From Leptolyngbya subtilissima AS-A7 (lineage in GTDB: Bacteria; Cyanobacteriota; Cyanobacteriia; Phormidesmidales; Phormidesmidaceae), in assembly GCF_039962255.1 (NCBI RefSeq), contig NZ_JAMPKY010000003.1:248001-312000 (forward strand): 64,000 bases of DNA, in the 5' to 3' direction. The notes beneath the pieces were generated by a model. The model did no database searches. It saw only the letters and a list, made by a program, of their open reading frames with translations, and was not told the DNA's origin. The translations under genes and the position numbers were made by a program. The first letter of the stretch is position 1. Every line of letters begins with the position of its first letter. Below, piece after piece: positions 25,883-34,418 of this stretch.

Positions 25883-25988
25883 AAAGCAGAATTTTGGCTG
25901 ACGGATTAGGCTTGAGTCTGCGGCCTTGCGGTAGCAAGACTTGGTTTTAAGTAGGTACCATAACGCTTCAGTAGCGCTTTTGCTCACT

Positions 25989-27038
25989 ATGCCTAACCCG
26001 GCTTCTCCAGTTCCTAACTCTGACGCGATTGAGGGCGCTATCGCCCTGGTAACCCCGGTCGAACCCGGTCACCATCACGGCCACGATCATCATCATGGGC
26101 ATGGGCATTCTCACGGGCACAGCCACACTCACGGCGCTGTGGACCCTGAAATTGTCGCGTCAGAGCAGGGGCTATGGGCGGTGAAGTGGTCGTTTGTGGG
26201 GCTGGTGATCACGGCGATCGCCCAGGCGGTTGTCTTTGCCCTCTCAGGCAGCGTCGCCCTAATGGCCGACTTAATTCACAACGTGGGCGATGCCATGACC
26301 TCGGTGCCCCTGGGGGTGGCGTTTTTGCTGGCTCGCGCTAAACCTTCGCCCCGTTTTGCCTACGGCTATGGCCGAGCGGAGGATCTGGCCGGAGTGGCGA
26401 TCGTGGCGGTGATTTTCTTGAGTGCCCTAATTACCGGCTATGAGTCGATTGAGCGCCTGCGACATCCCCAGCCCTTAGAGCACCTGGGGGCACTGGCGGC
26501 GGCGGCCGTAATTGGTTTCATTGGCAATGAAGTTGTGGCCCTGTTTCGGCTGCGGGTAGGGCGGGCAATTAACAGCGCCGCCCTGGTGGCCGACGGGCTA
26601 CATGCGCGGGCCGATGGCCTGGTGAGCCTGGCGGTGCTGGTGAGCGCCCTGGGCGTGGGGCTGGGCTACCCCTGGGCCGACCCGGTGATGGGATTGGTGA
26701 TTACCCTGGTGCTGCTGCGGGTGGTGTGGCAATCAACCCAGACGGTGTTTACCCGACTGCTCGACGGGGTGGAGCCAGAGATGGTCGATCGCCTGCGCCA
26801 TGAAATAGAGCATGGGGTTGAGGGTGCCGCCGCTACGGTGACACAGGTCAAAGCGCGATGGCTGGGCCATCGGTTGTATGGAGAGATGAGGTTGGCGGTA
26901 GAGCCGGGGCTGTCGGTGGCGGAGGGGGATGCGATCGCATCCCACCTCAGGATTCACCTTCACCAGCAAATGCCCTACCTGGCCGAGGTCACGATTCAGG
27001 TGCAGCCCCAAGTGCCAGCGGCAGCAGTCTTAGAATAG
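25989..27038 (+). CDS. Cation diffusion facilitator (CzcD/ZitB-like) metal exporter
   Basis: A 349-residue CDF transporter exporting divalent metal (Zn, Co or Cd) against protons. The N-terminal cytoplasmic segment is very His-rich (HHHGHDHHHGHGHSHGHSHTHG, split HxH repeats at ~28-50), typical of Zn-type CDFs. Six transmembrane helices follow, with the metal site HxxxD pairs in LMADLIHNVGDAMT and VADGLHARADGL. The C-terminal ~90 residues form the ferredoxin-like cytoplasmic domain. ATG 25,989 is chosen; a TTG 48 nt upstream is possible. It is convergent with the GUN4 operon, the two being separated by a dispersed repeat. Confidence 0.92.
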   Translation: MPNPASPVPNSDAIEGAIALVTPVEPGHHHGHDHHHGHGHSHGHSHTHGAVDPEIVASEQGLWAVKWSFVGLVITAIAQAVVFALSGSVALMADLIHNVGDAMTSVPLGVAFLLARAKPSPRFAYGYGRAEDLAGVAIVAVIFLSALITGYESIERLRHPQPLEHLGALAAAAVIGFIGNEVVALFRLRVGRAINSAALVADGLHARADGLVSLAVLVSALGVGLGYPWADPVMGLVITLVLLRVVWQSTQTVFTRLLDGVEPEMVDRLRHEIEHGVEGAAATVTQVKARWLGHRLYGEMRLAVEPGLSVAEGDAIASHLRIHLHQQMPYLAEVTIQVQPQVPAAAVLE

Positions 27039-27061
27039 TCTACTCAGCCAAGGGCAACAGG

Positions 27062-27112
27062 TTGAGAAGGGTTTAGGAGGGTTTAGGGTTTAAGGTTTAC
27101 GGTTTAAGGGCG
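27062..27112. repeat. Dispersed GGGTTTAAGG repeat, copy 3
   Basis: Purine-rich direct words GGGTTTAGG, GGGTTTAGGG, TTTAAGGTTTACGG and TTTAAGGG in the gap between two convergent genes. It resembles one arm of the repeats at 893 and 12,089, without the opposite arm. Confidence 0.55.
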
Positions 27113-27113
27113 G

Positions 27114-27746
27114 CTACCCGCCGAGCTGGTGGCAGCGCGACAGCCGCAGCATCATCGCGTCGAGTCGGGCCAGATCGCCAAAGCCTCCTCCTTGGCCAGT
27201 CAAGAAGCCGCCCATTTGTAACGAGGTGATGCGCGGCACCCGCCAGTACCAAAGAGCGGGTAGATGACCCCTGGGGGCTTCAAGGTCAAAGTCGAGCCAG
27301 CTGTAAAACCGCAAAAACCCTATGGGCCGCAGTGGCGTTAGCATCAACCATCCCACTTCTTCAAAAAAGGGATGGGGGGTAGACCAGTTGCGCAGGGCCG
27401 GATCAAAGTCGATGGTTTCTAGAGTGGCGGCATAGATTTGAAGCTGAGCCGAAAAGCCAAAATGCCCGCCGCTGGCTCTTTGCCAGCGATCGTCAAGGGC
27501 ATGCAGCAGTTGGCAGGGCAAACCCGCTAGAGCTTCGGTCGAGAGGTGAGGCTGATGGCGAGGCTCTGGCTCTGACGACAGTCCGGTGGCATCGTTGTAG
27601 TTCTGCACCACCGCCTCGAGCAGCAGGTCCGCCGTCAGCCGATCCGCCGCTTCCCAGTCTTCTTCGTCGAGCAGCAGGCTGAGTTCGTCGAGATTTTCGT
27701 CTAGCTGGCTGTTAAAGGCGGGGCTGTTGAAGGTGTTAGACAGCAC
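27114..27746 (-). CDS. GUN4-domain protein (third gene of GUN4 operon)
   Basis: A 210-residue protein. After an acidic N-terminus with a HEAT-like helical hairpin (LDELSLLLDEEDWEAADRLTADLLL) it has a GUN4 core: DDRWQRASGGHFGFSAQLQIYA, FFEEVGWL and WLDFDLEAPRGHLPALWYWR. GUN4 domains bind porphyrins and stimulate Mg-chelatase in chlorophyll synthesis, but this short, divergent copy is not the canonical gun4. It starts with GTG inside the 3' end of the preceding gene (11-nt overlap), so translation is coupled. Porphyrin binding is inference. Confidence 0.8.
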   Translation of the reverse strand: MLSNTFNSPAFNSQLDENLDELSLLLDEEDWEAADRLTADLLLEAVVQNYNDATGLSSEPEPRHQPHLSTEALAGLPCQLLHALDDRWQRASGGHFGFSAQLQIYAATLETIDFDPALRNWSTPHPFFEEVGWLMLTPLRPIGFLRFYSWLDFDLEAPRGHLPALWYWRVPRITSLQMGGFLTGQGGGFGDLARLDAMMLRLSRCHQLGG

Positions 27747-29301
27747 GGGTTAGCCCTCCGGTGAGCACTGTTGGGGCGGCTGGGTCAACAGCTGGAGCGG
27801 GCGCTGGGTCTAAGGGCATGCATAGGCTCAGGTGGTGGATCACAGCGGCCATAACGTCGAGGCTCAGGCGGTAGCGATCGCTCAGACTCGGGCAGCACCA
27901 GCGCCAGGTTGGCAGATGACCCACGGGCGCTTCGAGGCTGAAATCGAGGTCATGGTAGGGCCTATAGCCTCGGTAAAACAGCGATGGCGGCTCGCACCAG
28001 CCGAGGGCTTGTTGAAAGGCCAGCCACTGCTGGCGATCGTCCTGCTGAATTTGTTGCTGGCTCCGGTGTACCTGCTGCTGGGCCCTAAACCCAAAGCGTT
28101 TGTTGCTGTAGCGGCTCCAAAGGGCGTCAATGGTGGCTAGATCGACGGCTGGCAGCCGCTGTACGGTGTCGGCGGTGACGGGTTGCATGTCGCGATCGAG
28201 GGTCTTGAGAATAACAGCTTCAGTCTCCATGTCGGCCTCTTGCCAGGCCTGTTGCATCAGCAGGTCGCGCAGGCGGCTGTAGTCAACCCCAGCGGCAGAC
28301 TCAATGCCGCCATACAGCTCATTGCGCACGGCAATCTCAATGGTGAGTGCTTCATCAATGGAGATATCCCACAGTCGGCGGGCCTGGTCGAGGCGTCCCT
28401 GGTCAAACTCGGAGGGGTACAGGCTGCCGGCCATGGTCTCGCGACAGAGGGTCAGGTATTGCTCCAGGTGCTCTCGAGCCTGCTGAGCCTGATTTTGGTG
28501 AGTATCTGCGGCCTTGGTTTCGGGCGCAAGGCTGTCCTCGACGACGGTTTTGGCGGTCTGCTGCTCGGTTTTGAGTTTGGCTTCGTCGCTGTAGCTCTGC
28601 CAATGTTTTTGGTACATGGCCTCTGCCTCAGGAATTGGCAGGGCCAAGTTTTCGGCCAGTTCTTGCAGCACTGGCCAGGGGTCTTTGGCGGCAAAGGGCT
28701 GGTCTGCATCCATTTGCCGCAGGCGACTGAACTCTGCGGCTGTGGTCTCGTCAAAATAGCGGCGCTTTTCGGCCTGGGTTTTGTAAGGGCCAACCGCTCT
28801 GGCATTGAGCAGTTCAGCCTGTTCTGCTGACAGGCCGAGGCGCTGACGCAGCAGGTCGAGATTGTCGAGTTCGGTGGGCGAGAGTTCACCCTGGGTGCGG
28901 CTGTAGGTTTCGGCCTCGGCTAGGTAGTCGCGCACTGGGGAGAATGGCAGCCCGCTCTGGGCGGTGGCCATCAGATCTACGAGGTCTTCGGCCTGATCGG
29001 TGCGAATTTGCAAATTGAGGTCTGAAATTTGGAAGAGGAACCAGGTTTCAAGGGGCTTGTAGTAGAGGCGATCGCGCAGCCGCCTCAGAATAGGAACCAG
29101 CAGATCCGAATGGGCAATAAACCTAATCCCTACTCTGATCTCTGCCGCATCTCTAGTTTCTAGGATGGGATTAAAGCGAATTTGGCCCATGCCATCTAGA
29201 TCGCGCAGGTCTTCAGTTAAGTAGTGAACCTCAGTGTCTAGCTCATCATGCTTGAGCTGAGGATCGACAAACTTGATTAAACATGCAATGTTTTGCGCCA
29301 A
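27736..29301 (-). CDS. Large helical protein with C-terminal GUN4 domain (second gene)
   Basis: A 521-residue protein. Residues ~1-115 resemble small alpha/beta effector-associated modules (IRVGIRFIAHSDLLVPILRRL, WFLFQISDLNLQIRTDQAEDLVDLM). Residues ~120-370 are helical and alanine/glutamate-rich, with the block ELSPTELDNLDLLRQRLGLSAEQAELLNARA shared with the gene upstream. Residues ~385-500 are a GUN4 domain (LWSRYSNKRFGFRAQQQV, LDFSLEAPVGHLPTWRWC). It starts TTG with GAGG upstream. It is paralogous to the 362-residue protein but has gained, or kept, the GUN4 end. Function unknown; a signalling or conflict role is inferred from the module types. Confidence 0.8.
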   Translation of the reverse strand: MAQNIACLIKFVDPQLKHDELDTEVHYLTEDLRDLDGMGQIRFNPILETRDAAEIRVGIRFIAHSDLLVPILRRLRDRLYYKPLETWFLFQISDLNLQIRTDQAEDLVDLMATAQSGLPFSPVRDYLAEAETYSRTQGELSPTELDNLDLLRQRLGLSAEQAELLNARAVGPYKTQAEKRRYFDETTAAEFSRLRQMDADQPFAAKDPWPVLQELAENLALPIPEAEAMYQKHWQSYSDEAKLKTEQQTAKTVVEDSLAPETKAADTHQNQAQQAREHLEQYLTLCRETMAGSLYPSEFDQGRLDQARRLWDISIDEALTIEIAVRNELYGGIESAAGVDYSRLRDLLMQQAWQEADMETEAVILKTLDRDMQPVTADTVQRLPAVDLATIDALWSRYSNKRFGFRAQQQVHRSQQQIQQDDRQQWLAFQQALGWCEPPSLFYRGYRPYHDLDFSLEAPVGHLPTWRWCCPSLSDRYRLSLDVMAAVIHHLSLCMPLDPAPAPAVDPAAPTVLTGGLTRAV

Positions 29302-29360
29302 GCTAACACCTCACAGACGCACCAAAACTAGGCCTTATCCAACGGCCCATCTCCTGCAAC

Positions 29361-30449
29361 CTATAGTAGGTCAGATAACAAATACAGCTCATCTAAAACG
29401 GTTTTCTCCAGGGCTTTGGCCTCTTGGGAGTCGAGGTTATAGTATTCACGCGCCTGGGTTAGGCGGCCCCGGTTGAAATCGGAACTAGCGAGGCCAGCCA
29501 TAACATTCTGGTGAAATACTGCCGCCTCTAGTTGATCGTCAGCTGGCCTAATGTGCTTGCGGTCAACGCCTTGAGACAGCGAGTCAATGACCATTTCTTC
29601 AAACTGGTGGCGGTAACCCAGCCACCGCTGCTGCTGCTCGTGCTGACGTTGAGCCTCGGCTGCGGCCTCAGCTTCAGCCTGTCGCCGCGTCTGCTCGGCC
29701 TCATGGTGCAGAATGCTTAGGCGCTCGTCTTTGAGAAACTGAGCATCGGCCTCGGGCAAACCCATGCTGATAGCTTTGGCCCGCATCACGTTCCAAAAAT
29801 TCTCATCTAGATCGCTAGCCTGCTTGCACACCAGCAGCTCTTTGCGAAAGTGCTGATATTTCTCGGCCAGGGTTTTGAAAGGCCCCATAGCTGTGGCATT
29901 GAGCTCGTTAGCTTCTTCAACCGATAGTTCTACCCGCTGCTGCACCAGACTTAAATTGGCTTTGGCCGCCGGCGTTAACTCACCAAAAGCACTCACATAG
30001 CCCTCGGCCTGGGTACGGTAGAACTCGTGGGGTGGCAGCAGGGCTTCGCCCAGGGTTAGCAGTTGAGCCAATACCTTGGCCTGATTAGTCTGTAGGGTGA
30101 TGGTGTGGCTGGGCGGAATCTCTAGGACAAACAGGGTTTTCTGGGCAGTGCGCTCAAGCCAATTGCCTACGTGCCGCAAAACTACTCTGAGTTTATTCAG
30201 CGGTGCCCGACACTGCAGCCCAGCATATAAGCTGGGTTCGACCGCTCTAGGATGGGCTACTGCTTCGGCTAAAACGCTGTATTGCGGATTGGGAAGAAAA
30301 GCAAACTTGGTCTGCTCAAGCTGGCTCAACTGGGTAATGCTGCTACAAAGTGCCTGCACACTAGCGTGGACAACCCTTGGATCTGAGTCATCCTCCAAGG
30401 ATTTTATCGAAAGCCTAAAACTGTTGCCTGAGTCAAGCTCTTTGACCAT
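29361..30449 (-). CDS. Helical paralogue without GUN4 domain (first gene of operon)
   Basis: A 362-residue protein with the same order as the first ~370 residues of the next gene. An N-terminal alpha/beta module (FRLSIKSLEDDSDPR, LRVVLRHVGNWLERTAQKTLFVLEIP, ITLQTNQAKVLAQLL) is followed by FGELTPAAKANLSLVQQRVELSVEEANELNATAMGPFKTLAEKY (aligned to the partner's ELSPTELDN... block), a charged coiled coil (EQTRRQAEAEAAAEAQRQHEQQQRW) and a C-terminal block FNRGRLTQAREYYNLDSQEAKALE. No enzymatic motif is visible. It is 59 nt upstream of the GUN4-bearing partner on the same strand. I infer an EACC1-like effector-associated domain at the N-terminus; this needs profile comparison. Confidence 0.7.
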   Translation of the reverse strand: MVKELDSGNSFRLSIKSLEDDSDPRVVHASVQALCSSITQLSQLEQTKFAFLPNPQYSVLAEAVAHPRAVEPSLYAGLQCRAPLNKLRVVLRHVGNWLERTAQKTLFVLEIPPSHTITLQTNQAKVLAQLLTLGEALLPPHEFYRTQAEGYVSAFGELTPAAKANLSLVQQRVELSVEEANELNATAMGPFKTLAEKYQHFRKELLVCKQASDLDENFWNVMRAKAISMGLPEADAQFLKDERLSILHHEAEQTRRQAEAEAAAEAQRQHEQQQRWLGYRHQFEEMVIDSLSQGVDRKHIRPADDQLEAAVFHQNVMAGLASSDFNRGRLTQAREYYNLDSQEAKALEKTVLDELYLLSDLL

Positions 30450-30625
30450 TGCCGGTGGGTGTGATAGAGCAAATAGCGTTGGCTCAGTATATCAACGCCA
30501 ATCGGTAACGGCTTTGCCAAGTCCACGACCTCAGCCTACCTAGGTTTTGGTGCCTCAGCTAATCCCTTAAGTGCGACCTACGGACCAGGCGGCTAGCTAA
30601 ATCTACGGCAGGTTGGCACTGCCCA

Positions 30626-30660
30626 TTAAAAAGCCCCAGCGTTACTAACGCTGGGGCTTA
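30626..30660 (-). terminator. Rho-independent terminator of tgt-psbK
   Basis: A perfect 13-bp stem, AAGCCCCAGCGTT and AACGCTGGGGCTT, with a 3-nt loop, followed by TTTTTAA on the minus strand, 24 nt past the psbK stop. Confidence 0.92.
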
Positions 30661-30683
30661 GCTCTACTAAGAATGTAAAAGGT

Positions 30684-30821
30684 TTATTTGAAACCGACGG
30701 AAGCCTGCCACACAAAGGCCAGCAGCAGGAAGAATACGGGGATGATGGGCAGCACGTCTACCAGGGGGTCGAACAGGGAGTAGGCCTCGGGCAGTTTGGC
30801 CAGCAGCATTGCGACTTCCAT
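30684..30821 (-). CDS. psbK: Photosystem II reaction-centre protein K
   Basis: A 45-residue precursor with one transmembrane helix. [14 protein letters not shown] is the short leader removed on maturation; the mature part [21 protein letters not shown], then [16 protein letters not shown], is near-identical to known PsbK. It is a low-molecular-mass subunit of photosystem II in the thylakoid membrane, near CP43. The gene follows tgt on the same strand, a conserved cyanobacterial arrangement, and ends in a strong terminator. Confidence 0.97.
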   Translation of the reverse strand: MEVAMLLAKLPEAYSLFDPLVDVLPIIPVFFLLLAFVWQASVGFK

Positions 30822-30936
30822 TAATGATTATCCTCTCGTTACACAGCCGGGACAGACCAGCCTCAGACCTGAGCCGAGCCTTACCCTGAGCGCCCTGGCT
30901 GAAATCTGAGAATTGGTAAATTTTCTTCGCATTTTA

Positions 30937-32133
30937 TCATGGCAGGGGGGCGTCTTCGGTGGTTGCGATCGGGTTTGGGGCTAACCAATGGGCAAATTCT
31001 GTGGTGAAGCGATCGCCCAAAATCGCCTCTCGGATCCGCTGAGTAAACCGCACTAGCTCGGTGATGTTGTGGATCGAGATCAGGGTGAAAGCCAGCATCT
31101 CCTTGGCGTGGATCAGGTGACAGAGGTAGGCGCGGCTGAAGTTTTGACAGGTGTAGCAGGGGCAGGTGTCGTCAACGGGGGTGTAGTCGCGGCGAAAGCG
31201 CTGGTTTTTGAGGTTCCAGCGATCGCCTGCTACCAGCGCTGCTCCATGGCGAGCTAGCCGAGTGGGGATGACGCAGTCGAATAGATCTACTCCGGCGGCG
31301 ATCGCCTGGGCCATTTCCCGATAGGTGCCCACTCCCATCAGGTAGCGGGGCTTGTGCTCCGGCAGGCAGGGGGCGGTGGCCTTGACGATAGTTTCAATCA
31401 GCTCTGGCGGCTCGCCCACGCTGACCCCGCCGATCGCATAGCCCGGCAGATCCAAGGTCGCTAGCTGCTGCGCGGCCTCGGTACGCAGGTCGGGATAGAC
31501 GCCCCCCTGCACAATGCCAAACAGCGCTTGATCGGGCCGTCTATGGGCCTCGACGCAGCGCTGGAGCCAGCGCCAGGTGCGATCGGTGGAGGCTTTGATT
31601 GTCTCGCGACTGCACGGGTAGGGAGGGCACTCGTCAAAGGCCATGATCACATCGGCCCCCAGATCGTTCTGGATTTGAATTGAGGTTTCGGGGCGGATAT
31701 TGATGATGCGACCATCTTTGGGCGATTTAAACGTCACCCCGTCTTCAGTGATCGTGCGCATCTGGCTGAGGCTAAATACCTGAAAGCCGCCCGAATCGGT
31801 AAGCATCGGGCCATCCCAGCCCATGAAGCGGTGCAGGCCGCCCGCCTCGGCCACAATGTCTTCGCCCGGCTGTAGGTGTAGGTGGTAGGTGTTAGAGAGC
31901 ACCATCTGTGCCCCGGTAGTGGCCAACTGGGCCGGGGTGACGGTTTTGACGTTGGCCAGGGTGCCCACAGGCATAAACCGGGGCGTGCGGACGGGGCCGT
32001 GGGGAGTGATGAAGGTGCCCGCCCGCGCCTGGGTGTGGCTACAGCGAGCGTCGCAGCTAAAGGAAAAAGCCTGGGTCAAAATGCAGCGTTCCGAGGAGCA
32101 GGGAGAATGGCAAAGCGGCATATATCGTAGCAT
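30937..32133 (-). CDS. tgt: Queuine tRNA-ribosyltransferase (tRNA-guanine transglycosylase)
   Basis: It exchanges G34 of tRNAs with GUN anticodons for preQ1 in queuosine synthesis. Hallmarks: [11 protein letters not shown] with the catalytic Asp, [32 protein letters not shown], nucleophile region [11 protein letters not shown] and the zinc site [22 protein letters not shown]. The frame gives 398 residues from ATG 32,133. The true start may be an internal TTG giving [13 protein letters not shown], because homologues begin close to F-x-F-x-C-x-A. It lies directly upstream of psbK. Confidence 0.95.
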   Translation of the reverse strand: MLRYMPLCHSPCSSERCILTQAFSFSCDARCSHTQARAGTFITPHGPVRTPRFMPVGTLANVKTVTPAQLATTGAQMVLSNTYHLHLQPGEDIVAEAGGLHRFMGWDGPMLTDSGGFQVFSLSQMRTITEDGVTFKSPKDGRIINIRPETSIQIQNDLGADVIMAFDECPPYPCSRETIKASTDRTWRWLQRCVEAHRRPDQALFGIVQGGVYPDLRTEAAQQLATLDLPGYAIGGVSVGEPPELIETIVKATAPCLPEHKPRYLMGVGTYREMAQAIAAGVDLFDCVIPTRLARHGAALVAGDRWNLKNQRFRRDYTPVDDTCPCYTCQNFSRAYLCHLIHAKEMLAFTLISIHNITELVRFTQRIREAILGDRFTTEFAHWLAPNPIATTEDAPLP

Positions 32134-32200
32134 TTGGCGGCGATCGCAGTTGCTCTGTGCCCTCAGCTGATGTCTTGTCGCTTTGCTACTCTGAGTCTAG

Positions 32201-32215
32201 ATATTGTTTGAATAT
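32201..32215. promoter_or_regulatory. Candidate ArsR/SmtB operator
   Basis: The inverted repeat ATATT-GTTTG-AATAT lies 20 nt upstream of the arsR ATG, in the arsR-tgt divergent gap. ArsR/SmtB operators commonly have AT-rich 12-2-12 style dyads, so autorepression is plausible. It overlaps an alternative TTG start, favouring the downstream ATG. Confidence 0.5.
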
Positions 32216-32235
32216 TGTCTGGGGTGGGGCAGCAA

Positions 32236-32568
32236 ATGACCACGGCTTCAGAGAAACGGTCTGATACTCTACTGACGCGCTTCAAGGCTCTGTCTGACCC
32301 GCTGCGGCTGGAGGTAATTGAGTTGCTGCGATCGCAGGAAATGTGCGTGTGCGATCTGTGCGATCGCATGGAAATTGCCCAGTCAAAACTCTCCTTTCAC
32401 CTCAAAACCCTGCGCGAGGCCGGGCTGATCTCCGCCCGTCAAGATGGCCGCTGGATCTACTACAGCCTCAACCCTGCCGAGTTTGGCGAACTCGAAGACT
32501 ACCTCAGCACCCTGCGCCAGCTCAGCCCCCAGCGACCAGCCTGCCCCTGCCCGCCCGATCGCCTGTAG
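32236..32568 (+). CDS. arsR: ArsR/SmtB-family metalloregulator
   Basis: A 110-residue winged-helix repressor. It has FKALSDPLRLEVIELLRSQEMCVCDLCDRMEIAQSKLSFHLKTLREAGLISARQDGRWIYYSL: the DNA-recognition helix is SKLSFHLKTL and the C-V-C-D-L-C segment in helix alpha-3 is the classical As(III)/Sb(III) site of ArsR. Start is ATG 32,236; a TTG at 32,215 would overlap the candidate operator. A second Cys pair (RPACPCPPDRL) lies at the C-terminus. No arsenic efflux or reductase gene is adjacent, so the target genes are elsewhere. Confidence 0.92.
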   Translation: MTTASEKRSDTLLTRFKALSDPLRLEVIELLRSQEMCVCDLCDRMEIAQSKLSFHLKTLREAGLISARQDGRWIYYSLNPAEFGELEDYLSTLRQLSPQRPACPCPPDRL

Positions 32569-32592
32569 GGGCACAGCATGCTGCGCCCCTAC
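32565..32592. repeat. Dispersed GTAGGGGC palindrome, copy 2
   Basis: GTAGGGGCACAGCATGCTGCGCCCCTAC. The arsR stop codon TAG lies inside its left arm. It sits between two convergent genes. Confidence 0.8.
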
Positions 32593-32619
32593 AAACCAGG
32601 TAGCAATTGGCGTTGAGCC

Positions 32620-34134
32620 TTAGCCAGCGGACACCTCGGCGGGTTGAGCGACCTCAACGGGTTGAGCAGGGGCTTCAGCGAGTGGGGTAGGCAAGACAGG
32701 GGGCTCAGCTACTCCAGCAAACTTCAGCAGGTCGGCCATTTTGAAGTCACCGCCGGTTCCTAATCTGGGCGTCCAGTTGGGCTCTTGGCAGAGGTACGAC
32801 AGCTCGTCAGATTGCAGCAGGCCAATAAACACCTCGGCCACAATGCGACCGCCTACAGGACCGAGCGATTGGCCATCGGCGCGCTTGTCGGCCTCCCGCA
32901 GCACGTAAAACCATAGGGGCGTGTTGTGAGCCAGACCGGCATCGATCGCGGCCACATCCGCCAGGTCAGCGGCAGACAAGGGTGCGATTCCCATTTGGCC
33001 GGCGACGGTTTGGCCTGAGGGTAGCCCAAAGGTCAGGTGGCGCAGCAGGTTGCGTTGGGCCAGCGAGGCCGGGTTCGACGCCATATTGGGTGGAATAAAC
33101 GGCAGCTGAAACAGGGGGCGCGAGATGGTGGCATCAATGCGCTGGCTCAGCTGAGGCGTGGCAGTTTCATTCACTTTGAAGAAGTTCTGCCAGTCCATGA
33201 CCCGCTCAGGAGGTAACGGTTTGCCGCTCGACAGGTCGTTACCGCCCGAACCGGGGGCCGCAAAGATCGCCGCCGCAAAGTTTTGGTTGATGCGGTAGCC
33301 GCCGCGCACCTGGCTGTGGCCAAAGCGGTAGGCCGCTACCGAAAATTCTACCGGAATGTAGGGCTCGCGCCGCCAGCGAGTGCTATAGAAGCGACGGCCC
33401 CGCTGCAGCACGGTGTCGACCACATTCTGGCCCACCAGCAGCGGCAGAAACTCGTGCAGCACAATCCACTGATAGTGCCAGCGCACCAGCTTTTGGGCTT
33501 CGTCAAACAGCTGGCCGGGGTTGACGCCGTCGGCCTTGAGCTTGTCGATCATCGCGTTGTGGAACTTGACGAAGGCCAGGTGCAGCTGCGACACAATCAG
33601 GTTTTCGTCGTTGCGGGGGTCGCCCAGCAGCGCGGTGCCCTGGCTGTTGCGGGGCAGGTCGTGGGGGCGATCGGCGTCGATCAGCAGCTTGCCGCGATTG
33701 GCTGGGCTGTTGTCGTAGAGAAAGGGGCTGGCAGTGGGGCCAGCGCCATAGACGCTATCCAGCTCAAAGGATGGCGTGCGGAAGTTTTCGATCGCCTCAG
33801 GATCCGATTGGCGCTCTAGACTAGAGGTGGGGTCAAAGGTGAGGTCGTGGTCAATGAACTGGCCCAAAAAAGTAAACCCAGCCGGAATCGTGGGGTTATC
33901 GGGGTTGTTGGTCGGGCCGGGGTCCATAATGCCTTCGGCTTTGCCCAGCTCCATCAGGGCTTGGCGAACGGCGGGGGTGTCTTGAGCAAAGGGGCGCGTG
34001 CAGCGAAACATTCTGCCGAAGCGGCCCCGAGCCGGAACCCGAAAGCGCGGGGGCGCCGTGTCTCTGAGATACATTTGACCGTGCCGTGTCATGGCATACC
34101 TCGTGTAGTTCAACTCGGTGGATGGCCCCATCAT
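32620..34134 (-). CDS. Animal-type haem peroxidase (peroxidasin/cyclooxygenase superfamily)
   Basis: A 504-residue protein of the peroxidase-cyclooxygenase superfamily. The distal region is FTFLGQFIDHDLTFD, with His and the Ca-binding-type Asp; the catalytic Arg lies in the middle; the proximal haem region is FSVAAYRFGHSQVRGGYRIN. WIVLHEFLPLLVG and LHLAFVKFHNAMID are also typical. Bacterial members oxidise halides or organics with H2O2 and may be exported; no signal peptide is visible. Start ATG 34,134; an internal ATG gives MTRHGQMYLRD. The C-terminus ends in a Pro/Ala/Val-rich tail (APAQPVEVAQPAEVSAG). A dispersed repeat lies in the gap to carB. Confidence 0.92.
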   Translation of the reverse strand: MMGPSTELNYTRYAMTRHGQMYLRDTAPPRFRVPARGRFGRMFRCTRPFAQDTPAVRQALMELGKAEGIMDPGPTNNPDNPTIPAGFTFLGQFIDHDLTFDPTSSLERQSDPEAIENFRTPSFELDSVYGAGPTASPFLYDNSPANRGKLLIDADRPHDLPRNSQGTALLGDPRNDENLIVSQLHLAFVKFHNAMIDKLKADGVNPGQLFDEAQKLVRWHYQWIVLHEFLPLLVGQNVVDTVLQRGRRFYSTRWRREPYIPVEFSVAAYRFGHSQVRGGYRINQNFAAAIFAAPGSGGNDLSSGKPLPPERVMDWQNFFKVNETATPQLSQRIDATISRPLFQLPFIPPNMASNPASLAQRNLLRHLTFGLPSGQTVAGQMGIAPLSAADLADVAAIDAGLAHNTPLWFYVLREADKRADGQSLGPVGGRIVAEVFIGLLQSDELSYLCQEPNWTPRLGTGGDFKMADLLKFAGVAEPPVLPTPLAEAPAQPVEVAQPAEVSAG

Positions 34135-34179
34135 GGCAACGGGGTTGAGGCGATCGCAGTACCCGCGCGGGTACTTTTT

Positions 34180-34270
34180 CGGGGGTTAGGGGTGCAAGGT
34201 AAGGGGGGCAGGGACAAGGCTTGGTGTCGCCCCTTAAACCCTCCACCTGAAACCCTGTACCCCTCATCCT
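34180..34270. repeat. Dispersed repeat, copy 4 (divergent)
   Basis: GGGGTTAGGGGTGCAAGGTAAGG on the left and CCCCTTAAACCCTCCACCTG, ACCCTGTACCCCTCATCC on the right form an imperfect long hairpin resembling the copies at 893 and 12,089. It lies in the haem peroxidase/carB intergenic region. Confidence 0.6.
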
Positions 34271-34418
34271 GGGTTCGGGAGTTTTGCTTAAATTCACTAA
34301 ACGCTGACATTGGCTCGCAGCCCCGAAGAATCCCGCCGGAATGCCGCAACCTAAGCAAACGAATCTGGCAATTAACCCTTAGAATGATTTGGATTTTTCC
34401 TTCGCACCCGTGCAGCCT

